Positions 8,950 to 16,402 of a stretch of DNA of 24,388 nt are shown here, piece after piece. Each line of letters opens with the position of its first letter. Position 1 is the stretch's first letter. The stretch covers positions 1 to 24,388 of the forward strand of contig NBIV01000528.1 of the NCBI GenBank assembly GCA_003194525.1, written 5' to 3'. Origin of the DNA: Gracilariopsis chorda (lineage: Eukaryota; Rhodophyta; Florideophyceae; Gracilariales; Gracilariaceae). The notes beneath the pieces were generated by a model. The model had not been told where the DNA came from. It searched no databases and worked only from the letters and a program-made list of their open reading frames with translations. A program made the translations under genes and the position numbers.

Positions 8950-10771
8950 CTAACCAAGACCTACTTCCCGAAGATCCACTTCCGTCCCCACTACACTATC
9001 GGCCGCAAGCGGTCCAAGCACGCAGTCTTCTCCCATCAGTTCTTTCATGGCCAGAAACGCCACTTCATCAAAGTGAGTCACTCTCGTGTTCACTACAAAT
9101 TGAATCAAAATCACAAGCACGAGAGCTATCAACAGCCATCCATGAGCAATACGGTACTGCTTCACCACAGCTATTGCCGGGTTCATCTGTTCAAACGTAT
9201 ACGGCCTTGTGAATACCCATGGTAGACCAGTGCTGTTAAGTACGAGATCCATATATCGCAGTTCTGCCATGAACGCCGTTGCGATCGTCTCCGCAGAATC
9301 GTTCCAGTCGTGAAAATGATAAAAGATAATTTCTTCGGCTACTTCTGAAGCACCCTCAAGTTCTTTTCCTGCCCACAATGTATGACGAGTGTCTAGTTCA
9401 CTGTATCCCAATCGACGCCGAACACCGTTCAGGATACCGTTTAACAAATGCTTTAGCTCCGGTTCGCTCGAAAGATCTGGACGGAAAGGCATCGTTCTAA
9501 AACGTACCCCACCTTTCGAGAGCAAAAATGTCGAAAGGTCAATAGTTTTGTAACTCCCATTTCTCGAATGAATATCGAAAATCGTATCCCCCGAGTAGTA
9601 TCTCACAGAGAGCTTAATATTCGCTTTGTAAGGTGTAAGCTGGTCGCGGACTTCTGAAACACACTTGAGCACCTTTCCAGATTCGAACAACCCCCTAGTG
9701 GATACGAAAAAGTCATCACAGTCGCTCCAGAGATTATCCACCCTACGTGGCCGTTGTGCACCGCGCACAACAGATATCTTCGGATCAAAGTTCTGTTCGG
9801 CGAAGTGTTGTGAGCGCATTGTTGTTCCCGCAATAATTGTGACGAGCTCTGCAATGTACAAAAGTGCTAAGGCCGTGAGAGGGAACAGAATTGTTTTCAA
9901 ACTGTATCCAAATTCTTCTTCCTCTCGGTGTTGGCTGCGTTCGCCAAAGGGTTCTCGCCTCGTGAAAAGTCGGAACAAATACCGGAAGGAGGCCAGTCGT
10001 GAGAATACGACGTAAGAGGAATATCCATGGTTATGAACTCCCGGAAAGAAGTAAATCAGTCCTTTGAAGATCCTATGTAGTTGGGCAACCACGATGAGAG
10101 ATAGAATGCCTCCAGTAAAATCGTTTGCAAGATCATTAGTGGTGAAAGAATTGAAAAGGGATAACGAAGAAGCAGAGAACGGCGGCGTATTTGAGGACAC
10201 GTTCAAGAATGTCTGCAAACTGGTTGGGTCAAATGGCACAGGGTGCTGGATGCTTGCAATGGGGAGCTCGGAGAGGTTGCCCATGAGCAACAGTGTTGAA
10301 ACGGGAACGACCTGTTCATATTCACGAAGAAAAGGCGACAAGCAGAGCGCACGAGTTCTCATTGTTTCATAATCATCATCCATACCGTACGAGAAAGTGT
10401 TCCATGTTTCAAAGATCACAGAGGCACAGATTTCGTTGGAGGAGTCACAATCAGAGGTAGAGGAACACTCATTAAACTCTACAGGCCTACAGATGCATGG
10501 GTAGGCAGAGACTCGGCAGACAGATGCGTTTTGAAAGCCAGAAAAAGTCGCGTCACCCACACAATTTCGATCGCCACGACAATCGGAAAGTGAAAAACAA
10601 CGATCGCCTGTAAGACCAGAACCAAGCAAAGGCGGCAAGGAATCATTTGGCTGTTGTAATACTTGCGCTTTGCGCTCCCCATAGGCGCGGGAAGAGACAC
10701 ACTTCCCTGACTTAAAGTCCGTCAGTGGAGACCATTCGCAGAATTCTCCAGAATCGCAATCACTTGAAGAT
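8950..10771 (-). pseudogene. Cys-rich membrane protein, C-terminal part (left copy, split by LTR element)
   Basis: Unknown family. This is the downstream 1.8 kb of the membrane-protein gene, separated from its first 99 codons (12432-12729) by an LTR element. The frame enters the LTR by a few bases, but no ATG start exists there, so the open frame is a continuation and not an independent gene. It encodes Cys-rich repeats of the form C-x5-DC-x5-C over its first 150 residues. Hydrophobic segments follow near ORF residues 223-247 and 297-318, then a long polar domain (about 320-540), a strong membrane segment near 546-564 and a short tail. Compared with the right copy I see R249H, A501T and G593S. 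A receptor-like or wall-anchored surface role is possible, but nothing shows it. Confidence 0.75.
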
Positions 10772-10995
10772 TGTAACACAATGATGGGGAATGAAGTCTG
10801 GCCTTCTCCGATTGGAGGGGAAGGCCGGCTGACGCTCCTTTTATAATGCTGTAGCTGTCTAACTATTTCTATGACAAAGCTACAAGCTCGTTGACGTGTC
10901 TCAACAGAGTGACATGCTGTCTCCTAAGCGTGAGCTACAAGCCAATCATGGTGATCAAGCGTGATACAGGCTTGTAGCTCTACGTTTGTATTACA
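10772..10995 (-). repeat. LTR of TRIM-like element, downstream (3') copy, left arm
   Basis: 224 bp. A TATAAAA box on the minus strand lies at 10839-10845. It contains three GCTACAAG(C) motifs, two of which form a 12-bp inverted repeat near the LTR start. It differs from the other left LTR at a single base that I can find. Confidence 0.88.
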
Positions 10996-11739
10996 CTCAC
11001 CCCAGTTTCAGAGTTCATCGTCCTCGATGAACGAGTTGTAGAATGCGTAGGGGCTGTGCGGTTCTGCTGGCATCTGATGACGTAGAGCGTAGCCAAAATG
11101 AGTCCATAAGACATCGACAAGAGAATTTCTCAGCAATTGATTTAAGTCTATGCTGGAAAATAGACTGAGAACTTCATTTGTGCTTGTGCATCCCATACTA
11201 CACAAGCTACCCTCAGAGGTTATTAAAGACATACAAAAGACGGTGGTGACGAGTATCCATTCAAAAAATGAATCCGTAGTTGGCGAAAGTGCGACACAGA
11301 ATAGAGAGGCGATGACGAGCAAGAGTCCATGTGTTCTGCGACGGCTCACTTTGATGTGCTTCAGCAGCTACGTGCGCCTCTTTGCGCAATAATAACTTGA
11401 GTGCGGCCGCTGACGTGTGACAATTATGGGCAAAGAAAGGACAGAGGTGTTACGGTGCACCTCAGTGGTCCATGGAAAGCAGCGGCTTGATCCTGATGGA
11501 CGAGCAGAGCCTGTGCGCTGTGATGAAAGCCAGGTCTGCGGTGTTCCGTTTAACGGCGGTGTCAGACGGAAGACAAGTTGAACGAAGTTTTGAGACTCAA
11601 CTTGAAATATGGAAAAAGATCCTGAGTGATGAAACCAGATCCAGAGATAAACAGCGCTGACCCTGAGGTAGGCCATGACGAACGGCGCAGTGCGGTTTCT
11701 CTGCGATGAAGGAAGGCAGTGTCCTGCTGATTCTTTTGT

Positions 11740-11956
11740 TCACGGACGGCGGTGTCCGGGTTCTGGGCGTTGACGGACGGCGGTGTCCGGGTTCTGGGCA
11801 TTGACGGACGGCGGTGTCCGGGTTCTAGGCATTAACGGACGGCGGTGTCCGGGTTCTGGGCATTAACGGACGGCGGTGTCCGGGTTCTGGGCATTGACGG
11901 ACGGCGGTGTCCGGGTTCTGGGCATTGAAGGACGGCGGTGTTCAGGTTTCTCTGCG
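11740..11956. repeat. 31-bp minisatellite, about 7 copies (left)
   Basis: Seven head-to-tail 31-bp units begin at 11740, 11771, 11802, 11833, 11864, 11895 and 11926. The core is GACGGCGGTGTCCGGGTTCT. The last unit is diverged. Because 31 is not a multiple of 3, each unit shifts frame, so it is unlikely to be protein repeat sequence. The right array has the same number and order of variant units. Confidence 0.92.
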
Positions 11957-12207
11957 GTGCAGGATGGCGGTGTCCTGCTGATCCTTTGTTCACGGACGGC
12001 GGTGTCCAGGTTTCTCTTTGATCGAAGACAGCTGTGCGTTGCGATGCGTAGAGAGAACAAGGTAATTAATGTCGAAGGAAAGTATGTGTCAAGCAGATGC
12101 ACGAAGACTGATGTAACTAGGAACGAGAGAGATAGAGCAAAACGTCGTGCAAAGTGTCAGCGTAGTGGATCCGAGCGGCGAGGATCGGGAAAGAAGATGC
12201 TACCAAA

Positions 12208-12431
12208 TGTAACACAATGATGGGGAATGAAGTCTGGCCTTCTCCGATTGGAGGGGAAGGCCGGCTGACGCTCCTTTTATAATGCTGTAGCTGTCTAACT
12301 ATTTCTATGACAAAGCTACAAGCTCGTTGACGTGTCTCAACAGAGTGACATGCTGTCTCCTAAGCGTGAGCTACAAGCCAATCATGGTGATCAAGCGTGA
12401 TACAGGCTTGTAGCTTTACGTTTGTATTACA
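12208..12431 (-). repeat. LTR of TRIM-like element, upstream (5') copy, left arm
   Basis: Direct repeat of 10772-10995, 224 bp. In gene orientation it starts TGTAATAC immediately after the host sequence TTCATCTT. The GT at the second and third bases could act as a splice donor. Confidence 0.88.
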
Positions 12432-12729
12432 AAGATGAACAAACACCAATGCCAAATTGTACAGTACAGGAGCACGGTGGAGTTGGACAGTTGTTACACA
12501 CACGATTACCAACGCAGTCTGCAGAGCCCAAACAGGAGTCTTTGGTGAGACCGCGGAGGTTTGAAGGTGGCGGTATCACAAACGCTGGCCAGAGTGGGTG
12601 CAAAGATCTCAAAATGCGATAGAGATCATCGTACGTGACCGGAATTTGTTCAGCGGGTACTTCATGAGCAAGAGCAGAGAATATTGGGCCCAAGAGTAGT
12701 AACGTTAGGGACAAAGTAAGGAAGAACAT
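12432..12729 (-). pseudogene. Cys-rich membrane protein, N-terminal part (left copy, split by LTR element)
   Basis: First 99 codons of the split gene, starting at ATG 12729. The signal peptide is about residues 1-21 (hydrophobic LTLLLLG, cleavage near ALA), followed by a Pro-rich linker and a first Cys module (SCLGSADC...NNCPTPPC). Read on into the LTR, the frame stops at once (TAA), giving a 100-residue product. Joined to 10766 the frame continues without a break. The identical truncated frame lies in the right arm. Confidence 0.75.
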
Positions 12730-12898
12730 AGAGGCGTAAATGATGGCGATGATGCGGAGCTGCTACGTTTCTGGCAATGTCTACAAGAAGCGCTCAGATT
12801 TGATGGTTTCTCTTCGCGGAACGTATCTGGCGAAAGCTGTTTTGTTGTTGTATGGCTTCAATCGCTTGTTCTGCGGCTTGGCCGGACGCGGCCAGTGG

Positions 12899-12911
12899 TA
12901 GATATAAACCG
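12899..12911 (-). promoter_or_regulatory. TATA-like box at inner end of left arm
   Basis: GTAGATATAAACC on the plus strand gives a TTTATATC motif on the minus strand, about 175 bases upstream of the membrane-protein ATG. The palindrome homology ends within a few bases of it, so sequences further upstream differ between the two gene copies. Confidence 0.35.
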
Positions 12912-12912
12912 T

Positions 12913-13328
12913 TTGTCGGACAGGACCAGGTCTAATACTTTGATATTGAGCAACCGGGGCAAGGCAAATAACGAAGACACAAGCTCGAATATTTTATTCA
13001 CTGGATAGGTTATTGTGCTCGCCTACTTCAATAACGACGACAGAAAAGACAGAATTCCGCCGCATGACCTCCAGTCGTCCTTTCGGTTTTCGTTTGTCAG
13101 GACTTCGAATCAAATTTCCTATGCTCAAGAATGTACACAGCTTTTCGGTGTAAGCGAGCGGAGTAGTGGTGGTCCACAAAGCTGCCCAACAAACATGTTA
13201 TCAATTGCTGTCCTCGCTCTCGAGCAGCGATCCTCGATGCGATAATCGGGCCTCGGCTTCGCCTCGGCTCGATTATCGCATCTTGGACCGCTGCTCGGAG
13301 CTCGGACCGGTTGATAACTCATACGTAT
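12913..13328. other. Palindrome spacer, left part
   Basis: Not shared with the right arm. No gene is supported. A 61-codon minus-strand frame (12994-13179) ends at a TAA that overlaps an AATAAA, which could be the 3' end of a truncated gene, but it is too short to identify. The 122-bp hairpin at 13197-13318 occupies the end. Confidence 0.5.
13197..13318. repeat. 122-bp imperfect hairpin element
   Basis: Terminal GTTATCAA pairs with TTGATAAC. Inner blocks GAGCAGCG and GATGCGATAATCG pair with CGATTATCGCATC and CGCTGCTC around a GC-rich centre (CCTCGGCTTCGCCTCGG). This is MITE-like. No firm target duplication is visible. Confidence 0.65.
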
Positions 13329-13658
13329 CGATAGGTTCGAGGTCTGCCTCCCCCGCGAGCTCTCAGGAGGAGCAGGCCAGGTCGTGCCTCTTTATTTATA
13401 TTGCTCCTCGAAGAGGGCTTGTAGCTAAGATTGGTTTCGCTGTGACGCTGTTCTAGCTCTTAGCGTCACGCAAAGATATTCTAGTGACAATAACAGACAT
13501 TATTGCTATGGTAGAAACAAGCAGTGTAGTTGTTTACAAACAGAGTCATTGTGTAACGAACTAATAGATACTACAAGCTAGACTGTCTGTTATTGTCACT
13601 AGAATATCTTTGCGTGACGCTACAAGCTAGAACAGCGTCACAGCGAAACCTATCTTAG

Positions 13659-13666
13659 CTACAAGC
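13659..13666. other. 8-bp target duplication CTACAAGC, left of hAT-like element
   Basis: CTACAAGC occurs directly before the element and again at 14107-14114 directly after it. Eight bases is the signature length of hAT transposition. Confidence 0.88.
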
Positions 13667-14106
13667 CAGGGGCGTATTTGTGACTGACTTCTTCGTAACA
13701 CCAAAAGTTAGTAGTCAAGCCAATTGTGCACCAAGTCAGTTACATTTAGTCACTTTAAGAAAGAACTCTACTGCTTCGATATCTCAGCACAAACAGTATC
13801 TAGAATACGTCTAAACGCTTGCGCCTTTGGATGCAACAGGCCGCTTTGTCCCAAACGATTATCCCTCAATTCGTTACCAACAAATACACGAATAAGTTCC
13901 GTCATTTCTAAAGTACTAGAAAGCAGGGAATGGGCTTGATCTCTTACCACCGATCTCGCTGGCACTGAAACGTGGTATATTCGGACCCGTGCAATACGTG
14001 TTACAGAGAATGTGACTGGGATCTGACTTTTGGAATGTATCAAAGTTAGTTAGTCAAAGTCACCCTCAATTTGGGATGTAGTCAGTCAGTCACAAATACG
14101 GGCCTG
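13667..14106. mobile_element. hAT-like non-autonomous DNA transposon, 440 bp
   Basis: Ends are CAGGGGCG... and ...CCTG, with 22-bp terminal inverted repeats that differ at two positions and share CGTATTTGTGACTGAC. CAGGG(G/C)CG-type ends together with an exact 8-bp target duplication fit the hAT superfamily. The element is too small for a transposase. It splits one arm of the foldback repeat, which is continuous when the element and one duplication are removed. It is absent from the opposite foldback arm. Confidence 0.86.
13768..14043 (-). other. Open frame inside hAT-like element
   Basis: A 91-codon ATG-to-stop frame fills much of the element interior on the minus strand. The sequence is not low-complexity, but I recognise no transposase motif or other domain. 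It could be a remnant of transposase, a captured host fragment, or chance. Confidence 0.2.
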
Positions 14107-14202
14107 CTACAAGCCCTCTTCGAGGAGCAATATAAATAAAGAGGCACGACCTGGCCTGCTCCTCCTGAGAGCTCGCTGGGGAGGCAGACCTCGAACCTAT
14201 CG

Positions 14203-14508
14203 TTACCTTCATCCTCTCTGTATTACACATTGCATTTATCATAGGTAACTACGTAGGAGGTCTACTGCGTCTCTGTATTACACTGAGTCACCGTATTCCC
14301 TTTCTCCGTAGTCTGAAATTATTATACGGTTTATATCTACCACTGGCCGCGTCCGGCAAAGCCGCAGAACAAGCGATTGAAGCCATACAACAACAAAACA
14401 GCTTTCGCCAGATACGTTCCGCGAAGAGAAACCATCAAATCTGAGGCCTTCTTGTAGACATTGCCAGAAACGTAGCAGCTCCGCATCATCGCCATCATTT
14501 ACGCCTCT
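14203..14508. other. Right spacer end and upstream region of right membrane-protein gene
   Basis: 14203-14325 is unique to this side. It contains CTCTGTATTACAC twice (14216-14228 and 14271-14283), 55 bases apart. Palindrome homology begins at 14326, and a TATA-like TTTATATC is at 14330-14337. The rest to 14508 would be the 5' leader of the membrane-protein gene. I see no gene here. Confidence 0.5.
14330..14337 (+). promoter_or_regulatory. TATA-like box upstream of right membrane-protein gene
   Basis: TTTATATC about 175 bases before ATG 14509, lying just inside the palindrome boundary. The call rests on motif and position only. Confidence 0.35.
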
Positions 14509-14806
14509 ATGTTCTTCCTTACTTTGTCCCTAACGTTACTACTCTTGGGCCCAATATTCTCTGCTCTTGCTCATGAAGTACCCGCTGAACAAATTCCGGT
14601 CACGTACGATGATCTCTATCGCATTTTGAGATCTTTGCACCCACTCTGGCCAGCGTTTGTGATACCGCCACCTTCAAACCTCCGCGGTCTCACCAAAGAC
14701 TCCTGTTTGGGCTCTGCAGACTGCGTTGGTAATCGTGTGTGTAACAACTGTCCAACTCCACCGTGCTCCTGTACTGTACAATTTGGCATTGGTGTTTGTT
14801 CATCTT
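14509..14806 (+). pseudogene. Cys-rich membrane protein, N-terminal part (right copy, split by LTR element)
   Basis: ATG at 14509 opens a signal peptide (MFFLTLSLTLLLLG, likely cleaved after ALA at about residue 21), then a Pro-rich stretch and the first Cys module. The reading frame meets TAA at 14809 inside the LTR, after 100 residues. The 298 bases here plus the 1817 bases from 16408 to 18224 total 2115, which is divisible by 3. An unbroken gene of 704 codons therefore existed before insertion. Residue n of the downstream open frame corresponds to residue n+95 of that gene. The part left may be silent, may give a short secreted peptide, or may still be joined by splicing. Confidence 0.78.
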
Positions 14807-15030
14807 TGTAATACAAACGTAGAGCTACAAGCCTGTATCACGCTTGATCACCATGATCGGCTTGTAGCTCACGCTTAGGAGACAGCATGTCACTCTGTTG
14901 AGACACGTCAACGAGCTTGTAGCTTTGTCATAGAAATAGTTAGACAGCTACAGCATTATAAAAGGAGCGTCAGCCGGCCTTCCCCTCCAATCGGAGAAGG
15001 CCAGACTTCATTCCCCATCATTGTGTTACA
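14807..15030 (+). repeat. 5' LTR of TRIM-like element, right arm
   Basis: TATAAAA at 14957-14963 sits about 67 bases from the LTR end, as expected of an LTR promoter. The U3 part has GAGCTACAAGCC at 14822-14833 paired with GGCTTGTAGCTC at 14859-14870. A GGCCTTC/GAAGGCC hairpin follows the TATA box. Confidence 0.9.
14957..14963 (+). promoter_or_regulatory. TATA box in LTR of TRIM-like element
   Basis: TATAAAA in element sense orientation. The equivalent in the 3' LTR is 16329-16335, which could drive transcription into the downstream membrane-protein part. Confidence 0.6.
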
Positions 15031-15217
15031 TTTGGTAGCATCTTCTTTCCCGATCCTCGCCGCTCGGATCCACTACGCTGACACTTTGCACGACGTTTTG
15101 CTCTATCTCTCTCGTTCCTAGTTACATCAGTCTTCGTGCATCTGCTTGACACATACTTTCCTTCGACATTAATTACCTTGTTCTCTCTACGCATCGCAAC
15201 GCACAGCTGTCTTCGAT

Positions 15218-15434
15218 CAAAGAGAAACCTGAACACCGCCGTCCTTCAATGCCCAGAACCCGGACACCGCCGTCCGTCAATGCCCAGAACCCGGACACCG
15301 CCGTCCGTTAATGCCCAGAACCCGGACACCGCCGTCCGTTAATGCCTAGAACCCGGACACCGCCGTCCGTCAATGCCCAGAACCCGGACACCGCCGTCCG
15401 TCAACGCCCAGAACCCGGACACCGCCGTCCGTGA
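15218..15434. repeat. 31-bp minisatellite, about 7 copies (right)
   Basis: Reverse complement of the left array (unit core AGAACCCGGACACCGCCGTC), with the same order of variant units (TTAATG in units 3 and 4, CCTAGA in one, TCAACG in the sixth). Array length did not change after the arms separated. Confidence 0.92.
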
Positions 15435-15497
15435 ACAAAAGAATCAGCAGGACACTGCCTTCGTTCATCGCAGAGAAACCGCACTGCGCAGTTCGTC

Positions 15498-15806
15498 ATG
15501 GCCTACCTCAGGGTCAGCGCTGTTTATCTCTGGATCTGGTTTCATCACTCAGGATCTTTTTCCATATATCAAGTTGAGTCTCAAAACTTCGTTCAACTTG
15601 TCTTCCGTCTGACACCGCCGTTAAACGGAACACCGCAGACCTGGCTTTCATCACAGCGCACAGGCTCTGCTCGTCCATCAGGATCAAGCCGCTGCTTTCC
15701 ATGGACCACTGAGGTGCACCGTAACACCTCTGTCCTTTCTTTGCCCCTAATTGTCACACGTCAGCGGCCGCAATCAAGTTATTATTGCACAAAGAGGCGC
15801 ACGTAG
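15498..15806 (+). other. Open frame in TRIM-like element, 102 codons
   Basis: ATG-to-stop frame downstream of the minisatellite, also present in the left copy at 11368-11676 with a few substitutions. No domain is recognised. It is not a Gag-like sequence that I can identify. Coding status is doubtful. Confidence 0.2.
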
Positions 15807-15824
15807 CTGCTGAAGCACATCAAA

Positions 15825-16166
15825 GTGAGCCGTCGCAGAACACATGGACTCTTGCTCGTCATCTCCTCTCTATTCTGTGTCGCACTTTCGCCAACTACGG
15901 ATTCATTTTTTGAATGGATACTCGTCACCACCGTCTTCTGTATGTCTTTAGTAACCTCTGAGGGTAGCTTGTGTAGTATGGGATGCACAAGCACAAATGA
16001 AGTTCTCAGTCTATTTTCCAGCATAGACTTAAATCAATTGCTGAGAAATTCTCTTGTCGATGTCTTATGGACTCATTTTGGCTACGCTCTACGTCATCAG
16101 ATGCCAGCAGAACCGCACAGCCCCTACGCATTCTACAACTCGTTCATCGAGGACGATGAACTCTGA
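15825..16166 (+). other. Open frame in TRIM-like element before 3' LTR, 113 codons
   Basis: The frame starts only at GTG. An in-frame stop lies just upstream at 15804-15806, and the first ATG is about 40 codons in. It encodes a hydrophobic first half and an acidic end (FIEDDEL). The left copy is at 11008-11349. It could be an exon carried by the element, but no family is recognised and start evidence is poor. Confidence 0.2.
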
Positions 16167-16178
16167 AACTGGGGTGAG

Positions 16179-16402
16179 TGTAATCCAAACGTAGAGCTAC
16201 AAGCCTGTATCACGCTTGGTCACCATGATCGGCTTGTAGCTCACGCTTAGGAGACAGCATGTCACTCTGTTGAGACACGTCAACGAGCTTGTAGCTTTGT
16301 CATAGAAATAGTTAGACAGCTACAGCATTATAAAAGGAGCGTCAGCCGGCCTTCCCCTCCAATCGGAGAAGGCCAGACTTCATTCCCCATCATTGTGTTA
16401 CA
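16179..16402 (+). repeat. 3' LTR of TRIM-like element, right arm
   Basis: Matches the 5' LTR except for two changes near its start (TAATC for TAATA and TTGGTC for TTGATC). The target copy ATCTT follows and the host frame resumes. TATAAAA is at 16329-16335. Confidence 0.9.

Larger units (their letters stand above)
10772..12431 (-). mobile_element. Short non-coding LTR element (TRIM-like), left copy
   Basis: Two 224-bp direct LTRs (10772-10995 and 12208-12431) begin TGTAATAC and end GTGTTACA in element orientation. They enclose about 1.2 kb with no gag or pol. AAGAT (ATCTT in gene orientation) is duplicated at 10767-10771 and 12432-12436. Two bases after the upstream LTR lies TGGTAGCA, which could pair with a tRNA ending UGCUACCA. 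The internal region has the 31-bp minisatellite. This copy is 64 bp longer than the right one, because a direct repeat is retained at 11930 and 11994. It must move, if at all, with enzymes from another element. Confidence 0.9.
1..12912. repeat. Left arm of giant inverted repeat
   Basis: This arm is the reverse complement of 14326-22351 almost base for base. Paired positions add up to constant sums: about 22352 at the outer edge, 22406 around the secreted-protein gene, 27174 between the copia site and the minisatellite, and 27238 inside it. The steps correspond to discrete indels: a 74-bp segment near 311, an 18-bp duplication in the right arm, the 4769-bp copia surplus, and 64 bp next to the minisatellite. 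The inner end is sharp, with pairing stopping after 12912. The outer end is not seen because position 1 still pairs with 22351. The arms have sparse substitutions, so the duplication is recent or kept similar by conversion. Confidence 0.96.
13329..14202. repeat. Foldback inverted repeat in spacer, interrupted by hAT-like element
   Basis: The left arm 13329-13499 pairs with 13584-13666 joined to 14115-14202. Only a few mismatches separate the two arms (for example C/A in the CCTCCCC.GCGAG block and CTCTTAGCG versus CTTGTAGCG). The 84-base loop is 13500-13583. It repeats the motif GCTACAAGC several times, as do the short LTRs. Outer ends are CGATAGGTTCGAGG. No clear target duplication is seen, so it may be a foldback transposon or a by-product of palindrome formation. 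Confidence 0.82.
14807..16402 (+). mobile_element. Short non-coding LTR element (TRIM-like), right copy
   Basis: 224-bp LTRs at 14807-15030 and 16179-16402, with TG...CA ends and ATCTT duplicated at 14802-14806 and 16403-16407. The internal region of 1148 bp lacks gag, protease, integrase or reverse transcriptase. A possible tRNA-primed site (TGGTAGCA) begins at 15033. The tract before the 3' LTR (GGGGTGAG) is a weak polypurine candidate. It is inserted in sense orientation in the membrane-protein gene at the same base as the left copy, so insertion came before the inverted duplication or was copied by conversion. Relative to the left copy it lacks 64 bp at the inner end of the minisatellite. 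Confidence 0.92.

Noticed and set aside
11740..11956. 31-bp repeats as a CRISPR array
   Set aside because: Units are directly adjacent with no unique spacers, in a eukaryotic LTR element.
14216..14283. CTCTGTATTACAC duplicated 55 bases apart, possible target duplication of a tiny insert
   Set aside because: Thirteen bases fits no common transposon family here, and the 42 bases between show no terminal repeats.
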